From Hydrocarboniphaga sp. (GTDB lineage Bacteria > Pseudomonadota > Gammaproteobacteria > Nevskiales > Nevskiaceae), in contig NZ_JAQGNT010000084.1 in the NCBI RefSeq assembly GCF_028291725.1, positions 1-64,000 of the forward strand: 64,000 bases of DNA. Reading direction: 5' to 3'. Below the pieces are notes generated by a model. It was not told the origin of the DNA. It ran no database searches and saw only the letters and a program-made list of their open reading frames with translations. Numbering within the stretch: the stretch's first letter is position 1; each line of letters opens with the position of its first letter. A program made the translations under genes and the position numbers. Shown one piece after another: positions 48,668 through 60,001 of the stretch.

Positions 48668-48769
48668 CCGTTCCTCCCGAGTAGCCGCAACGCGGCGTAT
48701 CGAGGGACGCATTGAAGCTCGACGCGATCCCTCGATACGTCCCCTGCGGGGACTACTCGGGAGGAACGG
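48668..48769. repeat. Inverted pair of GTAG-hairpin elements, type D
   Basis: Outer arms CCGTTCCTCCCGAGTAG (48668-48684) and its complement (48753-48769) are perfect. Inside, each half has its own hairpin (GCCGCaacGCGGC and GTCCCCtgcGGGGAC) and a shared GTATCGAGGGA. So both halves follow GTAG-hairpin-GTATCGAGGGA with GTAG outermost. It lies between vapB and the acnA terminator. Confidence 0.8.
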
Positions 48770-48791
48770 AGGGAACGGAAGCGGCGAGCAC

Positions 48792-48821
48792 AAAAAAGGG
48801 GCGGCTTTCGCCGCCCCCTTT
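48792..48821 (-). terminator. Intrinsic terminator of acnA
   Basis: On the minus strand an 8-bp GC-rich stem (GGGGCGGC / GCCGCCCC on the plus strand) with a 4-base loop is followed by six Ts. It begins 22 bp after the acnA stop. Confidence 0.88.
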
Positions 48822-48842
48822 CACTGCATCGACAGCCTGCGC

Positions 48843-51506
<2,664 letters not shown>

Positions 51507-51617
51507 GGCTCGAAATCTCCGGGAGGAAGTGGCTAGCGGTTGCAGCGATCACACGTGACGCGGGCAGGGCGCGCATCGGGCGAAACAGTGCCGAATTGGG
51601 CGCCGAATTGGCACGGA

Positions 51618-51623
51618 ATTATA
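51618..51623 (-). promoter_or_regulatory. Consensus -10 upstream of acnA
   Basis: A perfect TATAAT on the minus strand about 112 bp before the acnA ATG. The expected -35 position (about 51641-51646, AGGCGT on the minus strand) is a poor match, so an activator may be needed. Confidence 0.4.
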
Positions 51624-51700
51624 GCGGATGCGCACTCCCGACGCCTGCAGGAAACGGGCTTTGTTGGCCCCGATTCGGATAAAACCAGAAGCGAATCGGC

Positions 51701-52984
51701 TCAGGCAGCAACGGTCCGCCCCCGGCTGGCCGGCGTGATCCGCGCATCTTTCACCGCGTTGGCCTGGGTCTCGGTGATCTCGAACAGATAGCCGTCGATC
51801 TCAACCTGCCGCCCTGGCTGCGGGATCTGTTCGAGCCGTTCCATGACCAGGCCATTGACGGTCTTGGGACCATCCAGTGGCAGTTTCCAGCCGAGGCTGC
51901 GGTTGAGGCTGCGCAAGGTCACCGAGCCGCTGACGCGATAGCTGCCGTCGGCCTCGGCGTAGAAGTTCTTCACGCGCAGGCTGGGGTCGGTGGTGAACTC
52001 GCCAACCACTTCCTCGAGGATGTCGTCGAGCGTGACCAGGCCGCGGATGTCGCCGTATTCATCGACGACGAAGCCCATGCGGCGGCGCTGGTTCTGAAAG
52101 TTCAGCAACTGCTGGTTAAGCGGCGTGCCTTCCGGAATGTAGTAGGGCTCGCGCACGTATTCCATCAGCGTATCGGCGTCGAGGCGGCTCTCGGCAGCCA
52201 GGCGCATCAGCCGGCGCAAATGCACCACGCCGAGCAACTCGTCGATCGACCCGCGAAACACCGGCAGCCGCGTGTGCTGAGACTCGATGATCTGGTTGCG
52301 CACTTCGTCCCAGGGCTCGGAGACGTCGACGCCGATGATCTCGTTGCGCGGCACCATGATGTCCTCGACGGTGCTGTGCTCCAGGTCGAGGATCGACAGC
52401 AGCATCTTCTGGTGGCGTTGCGGGATCATCGCGCCGGCCTCGGCGACGACGGTGCGCAGTTCCTCGGCCGACAGCGAGTGCTGGGCCGCGTCCTCGGGCG
52501 ACACGCCGAACAGACGCAGTATCCGGTTGCCGATGATGTTGACCAGGTCGACCAGCCAGCCCATCGCGCGCAGCAGCGGCCAGTAAACGAAGGCGGCCCG
52601 CAGCGCGACACGTTCCGGATGCAGTGCACCCAGGGTTTTGGGCATCGACTCGGAGAAGATGAAGATCAGCAGCGCGGTTGCGACCGTGGCAATCACCACC
52701 GCGGTTTCAGGATCGCCGGTCAGACGCAGCGCTATCGCCACCAGCAGCATCGGGATCAGCGCCTGCACGATGTTGTTCATCAGCAGGATCAGGCCGATCA
52801 GCCGGTCGGGACGCCGCAGCAGATCCTGGGCCATCCTGGCGCCGCGTTCGCCCTGCTGTGCACGGTGGCGCAGGCGATAGCGGTTCAGCGTCATCAAGCC
52901 GGTCTCGGAGCCGGAGAAAAAACCCGACAACAGCAGGCACGCGATGAGCGCGGCCACCAAAACTGCTAGGGGAATATCGTTCAA
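51701..52984 (-). CDS. CNNM/CBS-domain transporter-like protein (CorB/HlyC-CorC family)
   Basis: A 427-residue inner-membrane protein: DUF21/CNNM membrane domain with about four helices (residues 1-135; GFFSGSETGLMTLNRYRLRH, FSESMPKTLGALHPERVALR), a CBS pair (about 195-320; DIMVPRNEIIGVDV, MGFVVDEYGDIRGLVTLDDILEEVVGE) and a C-terminal CorC_HlyC domain (about 335-420). Relatives are implicated in magnesium/cobalt export or resistance. Next to ypjD and ffh, an order seen in other gammaproteobacteria. Confidence 0.92.
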   Translation of the reverse strand: MNDIPLAVLVAALIACLLLSGFFSGSETGLMTLNRYRLRHRAQQGERGARMAQDLLRRPDRLIGLILLMNNIVQALIPMLLVAIALRLTGDPETAVVIATVATALLIFIFSESMPKTLGALHPERVALRAAFVYWPLLRAMGWLVDLVNIIGNRILRLFGVSPEDAAQHSLSAEELRTVVAEAGAMIPQRHQKMLLSILDLEHSTVEDIMVPRNEIIGVDVSEPWDEVRNQIIESQHTRLPVFRGSIDELLGVVHLRRLMRLAAESRLDADTLMEYVREPYYIPEGTPLNQQLLNFQNQRRRMGFVVDEYGDIRGLVTLDDILEEVVGEFTTDPSLRVKNFYAEADGSYRVSGSVTLRSLNRSLGWKLPLDGPKTVNGLVMERLEQIPQPGRQVEIDGYLFEITETQANAVKDARITPASRGRTVAA

Positions 52985-53066
52985 GCGCCGTGCGATCGTC
53001 CGTGAAGGCTAATCTAGTTACTGAATCTGGTCTGAAGCTGTCAACCGGCGGCCCGCCCTGACGGCT

Positions 53067-53873
53067 TTAAGTTCCGGTCCAAAGCCAATGTTTCTGCAGA
53101 ATTTGTTCCAGGATAATCTTGGTGCCGAAATAGGCGAGAATCAGCAGCCCGTAGCCGGACAGCGCCCAGCGGATCGCAATCCGGCCACGCCAGCCGTAAC
53201 GCCAGCGGCCCCACAGCAGCACGCCGAATACCATCCAGGCGATGATCGACAGGATCGTCTTGTGGGCAAGGTGCTGGGCCAGCCAGTCTTCGATGAACCA
53301 GAGCCCGGTGAACAGGGTCAGCGACAGCAGCGCAAAGCCGACCGCGACCATCTGGAACAGCAGGCGCTCCATCAGTTGCAGTGGCGGCAGGTGGCCGGTA
53401 CGCGAGGCGATAGCGTGATTGCGCAACAGCCGCTCCTGAATGGCCAGCGCGACCGCCTGCACCGCGGCCAGGGTGAGAACGCCGGCAGCCAGCAGCGAGA
53501 TCAGGATGTGCAGGCTGACTTTCCAGCTCAGAACATCGACATCGTTGACCGGCGAGGGCCAGAACGCGGCACAGGCGGCGAACAGGCCTGCCAACGGATA
53601 GATCAACAGGCCATTGACCGACACCGGCTCGCGCCAGCTGAATGCCCACAGCAGCAGCGCCGACTGCCAGGCAAACAGCGACAGCGCTTCGGTCACGCCG
53701 ATGTGCAGGCCGCCGCCGTGCCACAGCTGGCCGGACAAGGCGGCGGTGTGCAGGATCAGGGCGGCAGCGACCGCCCAGGACAGCCATCGGTTGCCGCGCC
53801 AGGCGAGAAACCCGGCAAGGGCATACAGACCAGCGGCAAGGACCGTCAGCGCAAGGATGAGGGAAGATGACAT
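53067..53873 (-). CDS. ypjD: Inner-membrane cytochrome c assembly-like protein YpjD
   Basis: A 268-residue integral membrane protein of the CcsA/YpjD family, with about eight hydrophobic helices spread over its length (LILALTVLAAGLYALAGFLA at the start, then ISLLAAGVLTLAAVQAVALA). The frame runs far upstream antisense to ffh, but the ATG at 53873 starts the hydrophobic protein and is typical. Its physiological role is unclear; heme handling is suggested by the family. Between the CorB-like gene and the divergent phosphodiesterase and ffh genes. Confidence 0.85.
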   Translation of the reverse strand: MSSSLILALTVLAAGLYALAGFLAWRGNRWLSWAVAAALILHTAALSGQLWHGGGLHIGVTEALSLFAWQSALLLWAFSWREPVSVNGLLIYPLAGLFAACAAFWPSPVNDVDVLSWKVSLHILISLLAAGVLTLAAVQAVALAIQERLLRNHAIASRTGHLPPLQLMERLLFQMVAVGFALLSLTLFTGLWFIEDWLAQHLAHKTILSIIAWMVFGVLLWGRWRYGWRGRIAIRWALSGYGLLILAYFGTKIILEQILQKHWLWTGT

Positions 53874-53981
53874 GACGCGAGAATACCGGTTTTCGCTCGA
53901 TTGCCGGGGTCGATCCGCATCTGCCCGAGGCGCGCCGGGCCTGCTAGCATCCCCGGTTATATCGGGCCGCACGACAGACGA

Positions 53982-54749
53982 ATGCGTATCCAAGTGTTGG
54001 GGTGCAGCGGTGGAGTGGGGCCCGATCTGCGGACCACCAGTCTGCTGATCGATGACCACATCCTGATCGATGCCGGCTCCGGCGTCGGCGACCTGTCGCT
54101 GGCCGAGATGGGCCGCATCAAGCAGATCTACCTGACGCACTCGCATCTTGACCACATCTGCGGCCTGGCGTTCATGGCCGACAACCTGTTCGATCTGGTC
54201 GAAGACCCGATCGTGGTGCACGCACTGCCGGCGACGATCGATGCCTTGCGCAGGCACATCTTCAACTGGGTGATCTGGCCGGACTTCACGGAGCTGCCCA
54301 ATACACAGAACCCGATCATGCAGTTCAAGCCGATCCAGCCGCTGCAGGCCGAGATCGCGCCAGGGCCACTGCAGATCACGCCGTTCCCGGTCAATCACAC
54401 GGTGCCGGCGGTCGGTTACAGCGTGCTCGGCGACAGCGGCGTGTTCGCGTTCAGCGGCGACACCGCGGCCAGCGACAGCTTGTGGGCGCATCTGAACGGC
54501 CTGCCGCGGCTGGACAAGCTGATGATCGAGATCGCGTTCCCGAACGAGCAGGCCGAGATCGGTTCGACTTCCCGGCATTTCACTCCCGATTCGCTGGGCC
54601 GTGAACTCGCCAAGCTGCGCCATCGGCCGCAGCTGCTGCTGACCCATCACAAGCCCGGCAGCGAGGTGGTGATCGCGAGCCAGTGCATCCGGGCGCTCGA
54701 GGGCTGGGACTATCACCACCTGCGACGCGGCGACCTGATCGAAATTTGA
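53982..54749 (+). CDS. Metallo-beta-lactamase-fold 3',5'-cyclic-nucleotide phosphodiesterase
   Basis: A 255-residue metallo-hydrolase related to class II cAMP phosphodiesterases. The metal-binding signature is HSHLDHICGL, with further ligands in FPVNHTVPAVGY, AFSGDTAASD and LLTHHKPGSE. It starts MRIQVLGCSGGVGPDLRTTSLLIDD without a signal peptide, so it should be cytoplasmic. The frame extends 27 codons upstream, but the family start sets the ATG at 53982. The substrate (cAMP or another cyclic nucleotide) is inferred. Confidence 0.85.
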   Translation: MRIQVLGCSGGVGPDLRTTSLLIDDHILIDAGSGVGDLSLAEMGRIKQIYLTHSHLDHICGLAFMADNLFDLVEDPIVVHALPATIDALRRHIFNWVIWPDFTELPNTQNPIMQFKPIQPLQAEIAPGPLQITPFPVNHTVPAVGYSVLGDSGVFAFSGDTAASDSLWAHLNGLPRLDKLMIEIAFPNEQAEIGSTSRHFTPDSLGRELAKLRHRPQLLLTHHKPGSEVVIASQCIRALEGWDYHHLRRGDLIEI

Positions 54750-54831
54750 GCTCCTGACGAGGATCATCCACACGGTCGAGGAAGCGGGCGGGGCTCGCGT
54801 ACACTCTCGCACCGTCATATAAGGCAGCAAC

Positions 54832-56196
54832 GTGTTCGAGAACCTGACCTCCCGCCTGACCCGCGTCCTCGATTCGATCCGCGGGCAGGGCCGCCTCACC
54901 GAAGAGCAGATCACCGCCGCCGCGCGCGAACTGCGCATGGCGCTGCTGGAAGCCGACGTCGCGCTGCCGGTGATCAAGGACTTCATCGACAAGGTCAAGG
55001 AGCGCGCGCTCGGCGCCGAGATCACGCAGTCGCTGACGCCGGGACAGGCGTTTTTACGGGTGGTGCAGTCGGAGCTGACCGCGACGCTCGGCGGAACCGC
55101 CGAGCCGCTGAATCTGCGCGCGCAGCCTCCGGCGGTGATCCTGATGGCCGGCCTGCAGGGCTCGGGCAAGACCACGACCACCGGCAAGCTGGCGCGGCGT
55201 CTTAAAGAGGACGAGAAAAAGAACGTCATCGTCGTATCCTGCGACGTGTATCGCCCGGCCGCGATCGAGCAGCTGCGCATCGTCGCCGCCGCTGTCGGCG
55301 TCGAATTCTTCCCGTCCGAAGTTGGACAATCTCCGGTCGCGATCGCCGCCGCCGCGCTGGCGCATGCGCGCAAGCAATACGCGGATGTACTGATCGTCGA
55401 CACTGCCGGCCGCACCAGCATCGATCAGGCGATGATGGCCGAGATCGCCGAGTTGCATGCGGCGCTCAACCCGGTCGAAACCCTGTTCGTGGTCGACTCG
55501 ATGACCGGCCAGGACGCGGCGAAAACCGCACGCGCGTTCGCCGACGCGCTGCCGCTGACCGGCGTGATCCTGACCAAGATCGACGGCGACTCGCGCGGCG
55601 GCGCGGCGCTGTCGGTGCGTCATGTCACCGGCCGCCCGATCAAATTCCTCGGCGTCGGCGAGAAGTCCGACAAGCTCGAAGTGTTCCATCCGGACCGCAT
55701 CGCCAACCGCATCATCGGTCAGGGCGACATGCTGAGCCTGATCGAGGAGACCGCGAAGAAGGTCGATCAGGAGAAGGCTGCCAAGCTTGCCAACAAGCTC
55801 AAGAACAAGAAGAGCTTCGACCTCGAGGATTTCCGCGAGCAGATGCAGCAGGTGCAGAGCATGGGCAGCATGGAGTCTCTGCTCGAGAAGCTGCCCGGCG
55901 GTGCGCAGATCCAGGCGCAGATGAAGAACGTCAACACGGCCAAGGAAATGGGCAAGGTCGTCGCGATCATCAACTCGATGACGCCGCAGGAGCGCAAGCA
56001 TCCCGATCTGATCAAGGCCTCGCGCAAGCGCCGCATCGCCGCCGGCAGCGGCGTGCAGGTGCAGGACGTCAACAAGCTGATGCGCCAGTTCGAGACCACC
56101 CGCGACATGATGAAGAAAGTCATGAGCGGCGGCATGGCGAAGATGATGCGCGGCCTGGCCGGGCGTCTGCCGCCGGGCATGATGCCGCGGCGCTAG
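54832..56196 (+). CDS. ffh: Signal recognition particle GTPase Ffh
   Basis: SRP54 homologue that binds 4.5S RNA and signal sequences and targets ribosomes to FtsY at the membrane. The 454-residue protein has the N domain (1-85), the G domain with GLQGSGKTTTTGKLA (P-loop), DVYRPAAIEQL, VDTAGR and TKIDGDSRGGAALS, and a methionine-rich M domain ending with MMKKVMSGGMAKMMRGL. GTG start with AAGG upstream. A small hairpin overlaps its stop. Confidence 0.97.
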   Translation: MFENLTSRLTRVLDSIRGQGRLTEEQITAAARELRMALLEADVALPVIKDFIDKVKERALGAEITQSLTPGQAFLRVVQSELTATLGGTAEPLNLRAQPPAVILMAGLQGSGKTTTTGKLARRLKEDEKKNVIVVSCDVYRPAAIEQLRIVAAAVGVEFFPSEVGQSPVAIAAAALAHARKQYADVLIVDTAGRTSIDQAMMAEIAELHAALNPVETLFVVDSMTGQDAAKTARAFADALPLTGVILTKIDGDSRGGAALSVRHVTGRPIKFLGVGEKSDKLEVFHPDRIANRIIGQGDMLSLIEETAKKVDQEKAAKLANKLKNKKSFDLEDFREQMQQVQSMGSMESLLEKLPGGAQIQAQMKNVNTAKEMGKVVAIINSMTPQERKHPDLIKASRKRRIAAGSGVQVQDVNKLMRQFETTRDMMKKVMSGGMAKMMRGLAGRLPPGMMPRR

Positions 56197-56210
56197 TGCT
56201 TAGCACTAGC
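56192..56210 (+). other. Small palindrome across the ffh stop codon
   Basis: GCTAGTGC-TTA-GCACTAGC is a perfect 8-bp stem with a 3-base loop that contains the ffh TAG stop. No T-tract follows, so it is not a convincing terminator. Confidence 0.4.
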
Positions 56211-56234
56211 CCACTCGGAACCACACTCCGCCAT

Positions 56235-56789
56235 ATGCCGCTTTCTTCGTTCGCCGTTTCATTCCGTGTTCGCTGCGCGGCCTTGCTTGTGATGGGCCTG
56301 GCCATCAGCACCCGCTCGTCGGCGGCAGCGCCTTTCGTCGTCGGCATCGGCGACCAGGCGCCGGAAGCGGCGGGCATCGTGCTGCAGGGTCCGGCCGGCA
56401 CCAAGCTGACCCAGCTGCGCGGCAAGGTCGTGCTGGTGGATTTCTGGGCGTCTTACTGCGGGCCCTGCCTGGAGTCGATGCCCGAGCTCAACCGGATGCG
56501 CGACGAGCTGTTCCGCGAAGGCTACGGGCAGGATTTCGAGATCCTGTCGGTGGCCACCGACAACGAGGTTGCCAAATCGCGGCGCTTCCTGGAGCGGGTC
56601 AAGGTTGATTTCCCGGTGGTCGCGGATCAGATCGGCATCTCGGTCCAGACCTATAAATTGTGGAGGCTGCCTTCGGCCTATCTTGTCGACCGCAACGGCC
56701 GCGTCCGCATGATCTACGCCGGCTACGGCAGCGGGTACACGGCCGAAGTCAAAGAGCGCATTCTGGCCCTGCTGACCCAGCCCCGATAA
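56235..56789 (+). CDS. TlpA/ResA-like periplasmic thioredoxin
   Basis: A 184-residue thiol-disulfide protein exported by an N-terminal signal (about 1-36, hydrophobic core ALLVMGLAIS, cut near SSAAAP). The thioredoxin domain has the active site CGPC in DFWASYCGPCLESMPELN, followed by RLPSAYLVDRNGRV. It probably reduces or exchanges disulfides in periplasmic partners such as cytochrome c apoproteins; YpjD nearby is a possible but unproven link. The ATG at 56235 is preferred over the GTG at 56196 that overlaps the ffh stop. Confidence 0.88.
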   Translation: MPLSSFAVSFRVRCAALLVMGLAISTRSSAAAPFVVGIGDQAPEAAGIVLQGPAGTKLTQLRGKVVLVDFWASYCGPCLESMPELNRMRDELFREGYGQDFEILSVATDNEVAKSRRFLERVKVDFPVVADQIGISVQTYKLWRLPSAYLVDRNGRVRMIYAGYGSGYTAEVKERILALLTQPR

Positions 56790-56810
56790 CCCCGGCGATC
56801 GCATCCGGGG
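56790..56810 (+). terminator. Hairpin after the TlpA-like gene
   Basis: CCCCGG / CCGGGG stem with a 9-base loop begins on the base after the stop codon. No T-run follows; moderate evidence for termination before the rpsP promoter. Confidence 0.4.
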
Positions 56811-56840
56811 AGCGGCTGGCGATCTCTTTGTGTTATTAGC

Positions 56841-56868
56841 TTCACATTTGCGCAATAGCGGCTACAAT
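56841..56868 (+). promoter_or_regulatory. Promoter of the rpsP operon
   Basis: TTCACA and TACAAT separated by 16 bp, about 70 bp before rpsP, followed by a GC-rich discriminator (ACGCGCCC). Confidence 0.6.
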
Positions 56869-56939
56869 ACGCGCCCTTTGACGGCCCGGACCCGGGTTGT
56901 CGGCACGATTGACACGATGTTCAAGAGGTTGGATTCGGC

Positions 56940-57197
56940 ATGGTAAAGATTCGTTTGGCTCGCGGTGGCGCCAAGAAGCGCCCGTTCTACCACGTGGTGG
57001 CGACCGAGAGCCGCAGCTCCCGCGACGGCCGTTTCATCGAGCGCCTGGGTTATTACAACCCGAGCGCCAAGGGTGGCGAGCAGAAGCTGGTTCTGGACGT
57101 GGCCCGCGTCGAGCACTGGACCAAGAATGGCGCGCAGGTGTCTGAGCGCGTTGCCTTTCTGGTCAAGACTGCGCCGACGGCGGTTGCGGCAGCCTAA
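56940..57197 (+). CDS. rpsP: 30S ribosomal protein S16
   Basis: Small-subunit ribosomal protein of 85 residues with the signature [18 protein letters not shown] and [17 protein letters not shown] lies upstream of the ATG. First gene of the conserved rpsP-rimM-trmD-rplS operon. Confidence 0.98.
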   Translation: MVKIRLARGGAKKRPFYHVVATESRSSRDGRFIERLGYYNPSAKGGEQKLVLDVARVEHWTKNGAQVSERVAFLVKTAPTAVAAA

Positions 57198-57208
57198 GGG
57201 CTTACGTC

Positions 57209-57736
57209 GTGCAGCGGCTGGGAGAGCGGCTCGTTCTCGGCCGCATTGCCGGCGTGTTTGGAGTTCGCGGTTGGGTGAAGTTGCGTTCTCACACCCGGCC
57301 GATCGAGAACCTGCTGGACTATCCGCGCTGGTGGCTGGTCCACGAGGGCCGGGAGTTCCCGGCAACGATGATCGAAGGCCGGATGCATGGAGATGGTCTG
57401 GTCGCCCAGATCAGCGACGAGCACGGCAAGCCGATCGATGATCGGGATGTTGCCGCCGCACTGATCGGGGCCGAGATTCATGTGGCGCGCCACGAGTTGC
57501 CAGAACCGGAAGAGGGCCAGTATTACTGGTTCGATCTGGTGGGTCTGAAGGTCAGGAATATCGAAGAGGTCGATCTCGGTGAGGTCGATAGCGTGACCAG
57601 CAACGGTGCCCAGGATGTGTTGGTGATCAAGCAGGGCGAAGTCGAAAGGCTGATCCCGTTTGTCAAAGGGCCGATCATCCAGGCGGTCGATCTGGAGCAG
57701 GGTCTGATCGTTGCCGATTGGCAACCGGATTTCTGA
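57209..57736 (+). CDS. rimM: Ribosome maturation factor RimM
   Basis: Assists 30S 3'-domain assembly by binding S19. The 175-residue protein has the N-terminal RimM domain (VLGRIAGVFGVRGWVKLRS) and a C-terminal PRC-barrel (YYWFDLVGLKV...LIPFV). GTG start 11 bp after rpsP. trmD begins 1 base after its stop. Confidence 0.96.
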   Translation: MQRLGERLVLGRIAGVFGVRGWVKLRSHTRPIENLLDYPRWWLVHEGREFPATMIEGRMHGDGLVAQISDEHGKPIDDRDVAAALIGAEIHVARHELPEPEEGQYYWFDLVGLKVRNIEEVDLGEVDSVTSNGAQDVLVIKQGEVERLIPFVKGPIIQAVDLEQGLIVADWQPDF

Positions 57737-57737
57737 A

Positions 57738-58493
57738 GTGAAGATTGAAGTACTGACGCTGTTTCCGGATTTGGTGGAACAGGTCGGAATGTTCGGCATG
57801 CCGAGGGTGGCCGTCGAACAAGGTGTGCTGCAACTGTCGACGAGACAGCTGCGCGATTACAGCGGGAACCGCTGGCGTCGTGTCGATGAGCGCACTTACG
57901 GAGGCGGGCCCGGCATGGTGATCCAGGCCGAGCCGCTGACGCAGGCGATCGATGCAGCCAAGGCTGCGATCGGGCCAGAGGCAAAGGTGGTGAGCCTGTC
58001 GCCGCAGGGCGAGCGCTACGACCAGAGCTGGGCGGAGCGTTTGAGCCACGAGCCGGGGCTGATCCTGGTTTGCGGAAGATACGAAGGGATCGACGAGCGG
58101 CTGATGCCGCAGATCGATCTGGAGCTGTCGGTGGGTGATTACGTGCTCAGCGGCGGCGAACTGGCAGCGATGCTGCTGGTCGACAGCGTCGCGCGGCTGT
58201 TGCCGGGCGTGCTGGGACATGAGCAGTCGGCGTCCAGCGATTCGTTTTCGGACGGGCTGCTCGATCACCCGCACTATTCGCGGCCGGAAGTCTGGCGCGA
58301 GCAGTCGGTGCCGGAAGTTTTGATGAGCGGCGATCACGCGGCGATTCGTCGCTGGCGCCGTAAACAGGGTTTGGAGCGGACGCTGCTGCGCCGGCCGGAT
58401 CTGCTGGATTCACTGAAGTTGGATGCGGAACAGATCAAACTGCTCCGTGAAATCATTACCGAGCAGTTGCACGAGCAGGAAGATAGAACATGA
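57738..58493 (+). CDS. trmD: tRNA (guanine-N1)-methyltransferase TrmD
   Basis: Methylates G37 of tRNAs reading CNN-type codons, preventing frameshifting. The 251-residue SPOUT protein has the knotted SAM-binding region [11 protein letters not shown] and [15 protein letters not shown], and YGGGPGMV earlier. The GTG at 57738 (start [10 protein letters not shown]) is chosen; the frame is open 9 codons upstream inside rimM. Its stop overlaps rplS. Confidence 0.97.
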   Translation: MKIEVLTLFPDLVEQVGMFGMPRVAVEQGVLQLSTRQLRDYSGNRWRRVDERTYGGGPGMVIQAEPLTQAIDAAKAAIGPEAKVVSLSPQGERYDQSWAERLSHEPGLILVCGRYEGIDERLMPQIDLELSVGDYVLSGGELAAMLLVDSVARLLPGVLGHEQSASSDSFSDGLLDHPHYSRPEVWREQSVPEVLMSGDHAAIRRWRRKQGLERTLLRRPDLLDSLKLDAEQIKLLREIITEQLHEQEDRT

Positions 58494-58843
58494 GCATGAG
58501 CAAGATCATCCAGGCGATCGACGCCGAGCAGATGAGCAAGAAGATCCCGGCCTTCAATCCGGGCGACACGATCGAAGTCAAGGTCAAGGTCAAGGAAGGC
58601 GACCGCGAGCGTCTGCAGGCTTTTGAAGGCGTCGTGATCGCCAAGCGTTCGCGCGGCATCAACTCCGCGTTCACGGTTCGCAAGATCTCGCACGGCGAAG
58701 GCGTGGAACGCGTGTTCCAGACCTACAGCCCGCAAGTTGCCGAAATCTCAGTGAAGCGCCGCGGCGACGTCGTCCGCGCCAAGCTGTACTACCTGCGCAA
58801 TCTGCAGGGCCGTGCTGCTCGCATCAAGGAAAAGTTGGGCTGA
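58490..58843 (+). CDS. rplS: 50S ribosomal protein L19
   Basis: Large-subunit ribosomal protein of 117 residues with [26 protein letters not shown] and [18 protein letters not shown]. The ATG at 58490 overlaps the trmD stop; the ATG at 58496, better spaced from AGGAAG, gives the same protein less two residues. A double hairpin terminator follows. Confidence 0.97.
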   Translation: MSMSKIIQAIDAEQMSKKIPAFNPGDTIEVKVKVKEGDRERLQAFEGVVIAKRSRGINSAFTVRKISHGEGVERVFQTYSPQVAEISVKRRGDVVRAKLYYLRNLQGRAARIKEKLG

Positions 58844-58923
58844 GCTTTGTTGAGCTGTGTCCTCCTACGCGGCGCGCGCCGTGCAGGATGCTCGCTTGAC
58901 TGATGCGCTGAGCCGCTGAGCTT

Positions 58924-58986
58924 GGCGGGCTTGCGCCCGCCGGTTCTCGAAATAGCCCGCACGGCTGCCGCCGGCGGGCTTTTTTG
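58924..58986 (+). terminator. Terminator of the rpsP-rplS operon
   Basis: A first perfect hairpin (GGCGGGC-ttgc-GCCCGCC, 58924-58941) is followed by a second stem (GCCCGC / GCGGGC, 58955-58979) ending in TTTTTT. Confidence 0.8.
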
Positions 58987-59032
58987 TTGCTACTGTCCCG
59001 ATCGCCAGCGTTCAGACCGGAGGATCGCCGCC

Positions 59033-60001
59033 ATGCAAATGTTTCGCTGCCTGCACCGGGCCGTGCTCCTGGCCGTGGTGGTATTGCTGGCCGGTTGCGA
59101 GCGCGAGTCGGACGTGACTCGCTACCAGGGCTATGTCGAAGGCGATTACCTGCGCATCGCGCCGGCGATCGGTGGACGCATGGACCGGCTGAATGTCGAG
59201 CGCGGCGCGCAGATCCAGGCCGGTGCACCGCTGTATGCGCTGGATGCGGTCGCTGAACTGGCCGCGCTGGACGAGTCGCAGGCGCGGCTGTCCGCGGCGC
59301 GCGCACGGTTGGCGGACATCGAAAAGGGGCAGCGGCCGGACGAGCTGGACGTGACCCGCGCCCAGCTCGATCAGGCCCGCGCGCAGCGCGAGCTTTCCGC
59401 GGCGCAGCTGCAGCGGCAGCGCAAGCTGCGCGAGCAGCAGGTGATCAGTCAGGACCAGTTCGATCAGGCGGCCACCCAGCATCAGCACGACCGCGCAAGG
59501 GTCGCTGAACTCGAGGCGCAGCTGCGCACGGGTGGGCTCGCCGGCCGCGCCGACGCGCTGCAGGCGGCGCGCGACGAGGCCGAGGCCGCAGCGGCGGTGG
59601 CCGCGCAGAATCAATGGAAGCTCGATCAGAAAACCCAGCTAGCGCCTGCGGCCGGCAGCGTCGAGGATGTCTACTACCGTCCCGGCGAATGGGTGGCTGC
59701 CGGCGCACCGGTGATTTCGCTACTGCCGCCGCAGAACCGGAAGCTGCGCTTCTTCGTGCCCGAGGCCGACCTCGGCAGTCTGAACATCGGCCAGCCAATG
59801 ACGGCACGCTGCGATGGCTGCGCAGCGCCGATCGCGGCGCGCATCGCCTTCATCGCCAGCAGCGCCGAGTACACGCCGCCGGTGCTCTACAGCCAGCAGC
59901 AGCGGGCGCGCATGGTGTTCCTGGTCGAGGCGGTGGTCGCGCCGGAAGTCGCGGCCGGCCTGCATCCCGGCCAGCCGGTGGATATTGAGCTGGCGCGGTG
60001 A
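59033..60001 (+). CDS. HlyD-type membrane fusion lipoprotein of an ABC exporter (YbhG-like)
   Basis: A 322-residue periplasmic adaptor. It starts with a lipoprotein signal (lipobox LAGC, Cys22), then half of a biotinyl-lipoyl domain (GGRMDRLNVERGAQIQAG), a long coiled-coil (about 80-185), the second lipoyl half (LAPAAGSVEDVYYRPGEWV) and a beta-barrel domain. GGAGG lies 8 bases before the ATG; upstream extension of the frame crosses the rplS terminator and is rejected. GTGA overlap with the ATPase gene. Substrate unknown. Confidence 0.9.
   Translation: MQMFRCLHRAVLLAVVVLLAGCERESDVTRYQGYVEGDYLRIAPAIGGRMDRLNVERGAQIQAGAPLYALDAVAELAALDESQARLSAARARLADIEKGQRPDELDVTRAQLDQARAQRELSAAQLQRQRKLREQQVISQDQFDQAATQHQHDRARVAELEAQLRTGGLAGRADALQAARDEAEAAAAVAAQNQWKLDQKTQLAPAAGSVEDVYYRPGEWVAAGAPVISLLPPQNRKLRFFVPEADLGSLNIGQPMTARCDGCAAPIAARIAFIASSAEYTPPVLYSQQQRARMVFLVEAVVAPEVAAGLHPGQPVDIELAR

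Noticed and set aside
53874-55421. Upstream extension of the ypjD frame (total 784 codons)
   Set aside because: Runs antisense to the phosphodiesterase and ffh; only the last 268 codons encode a membrane protein with family character.
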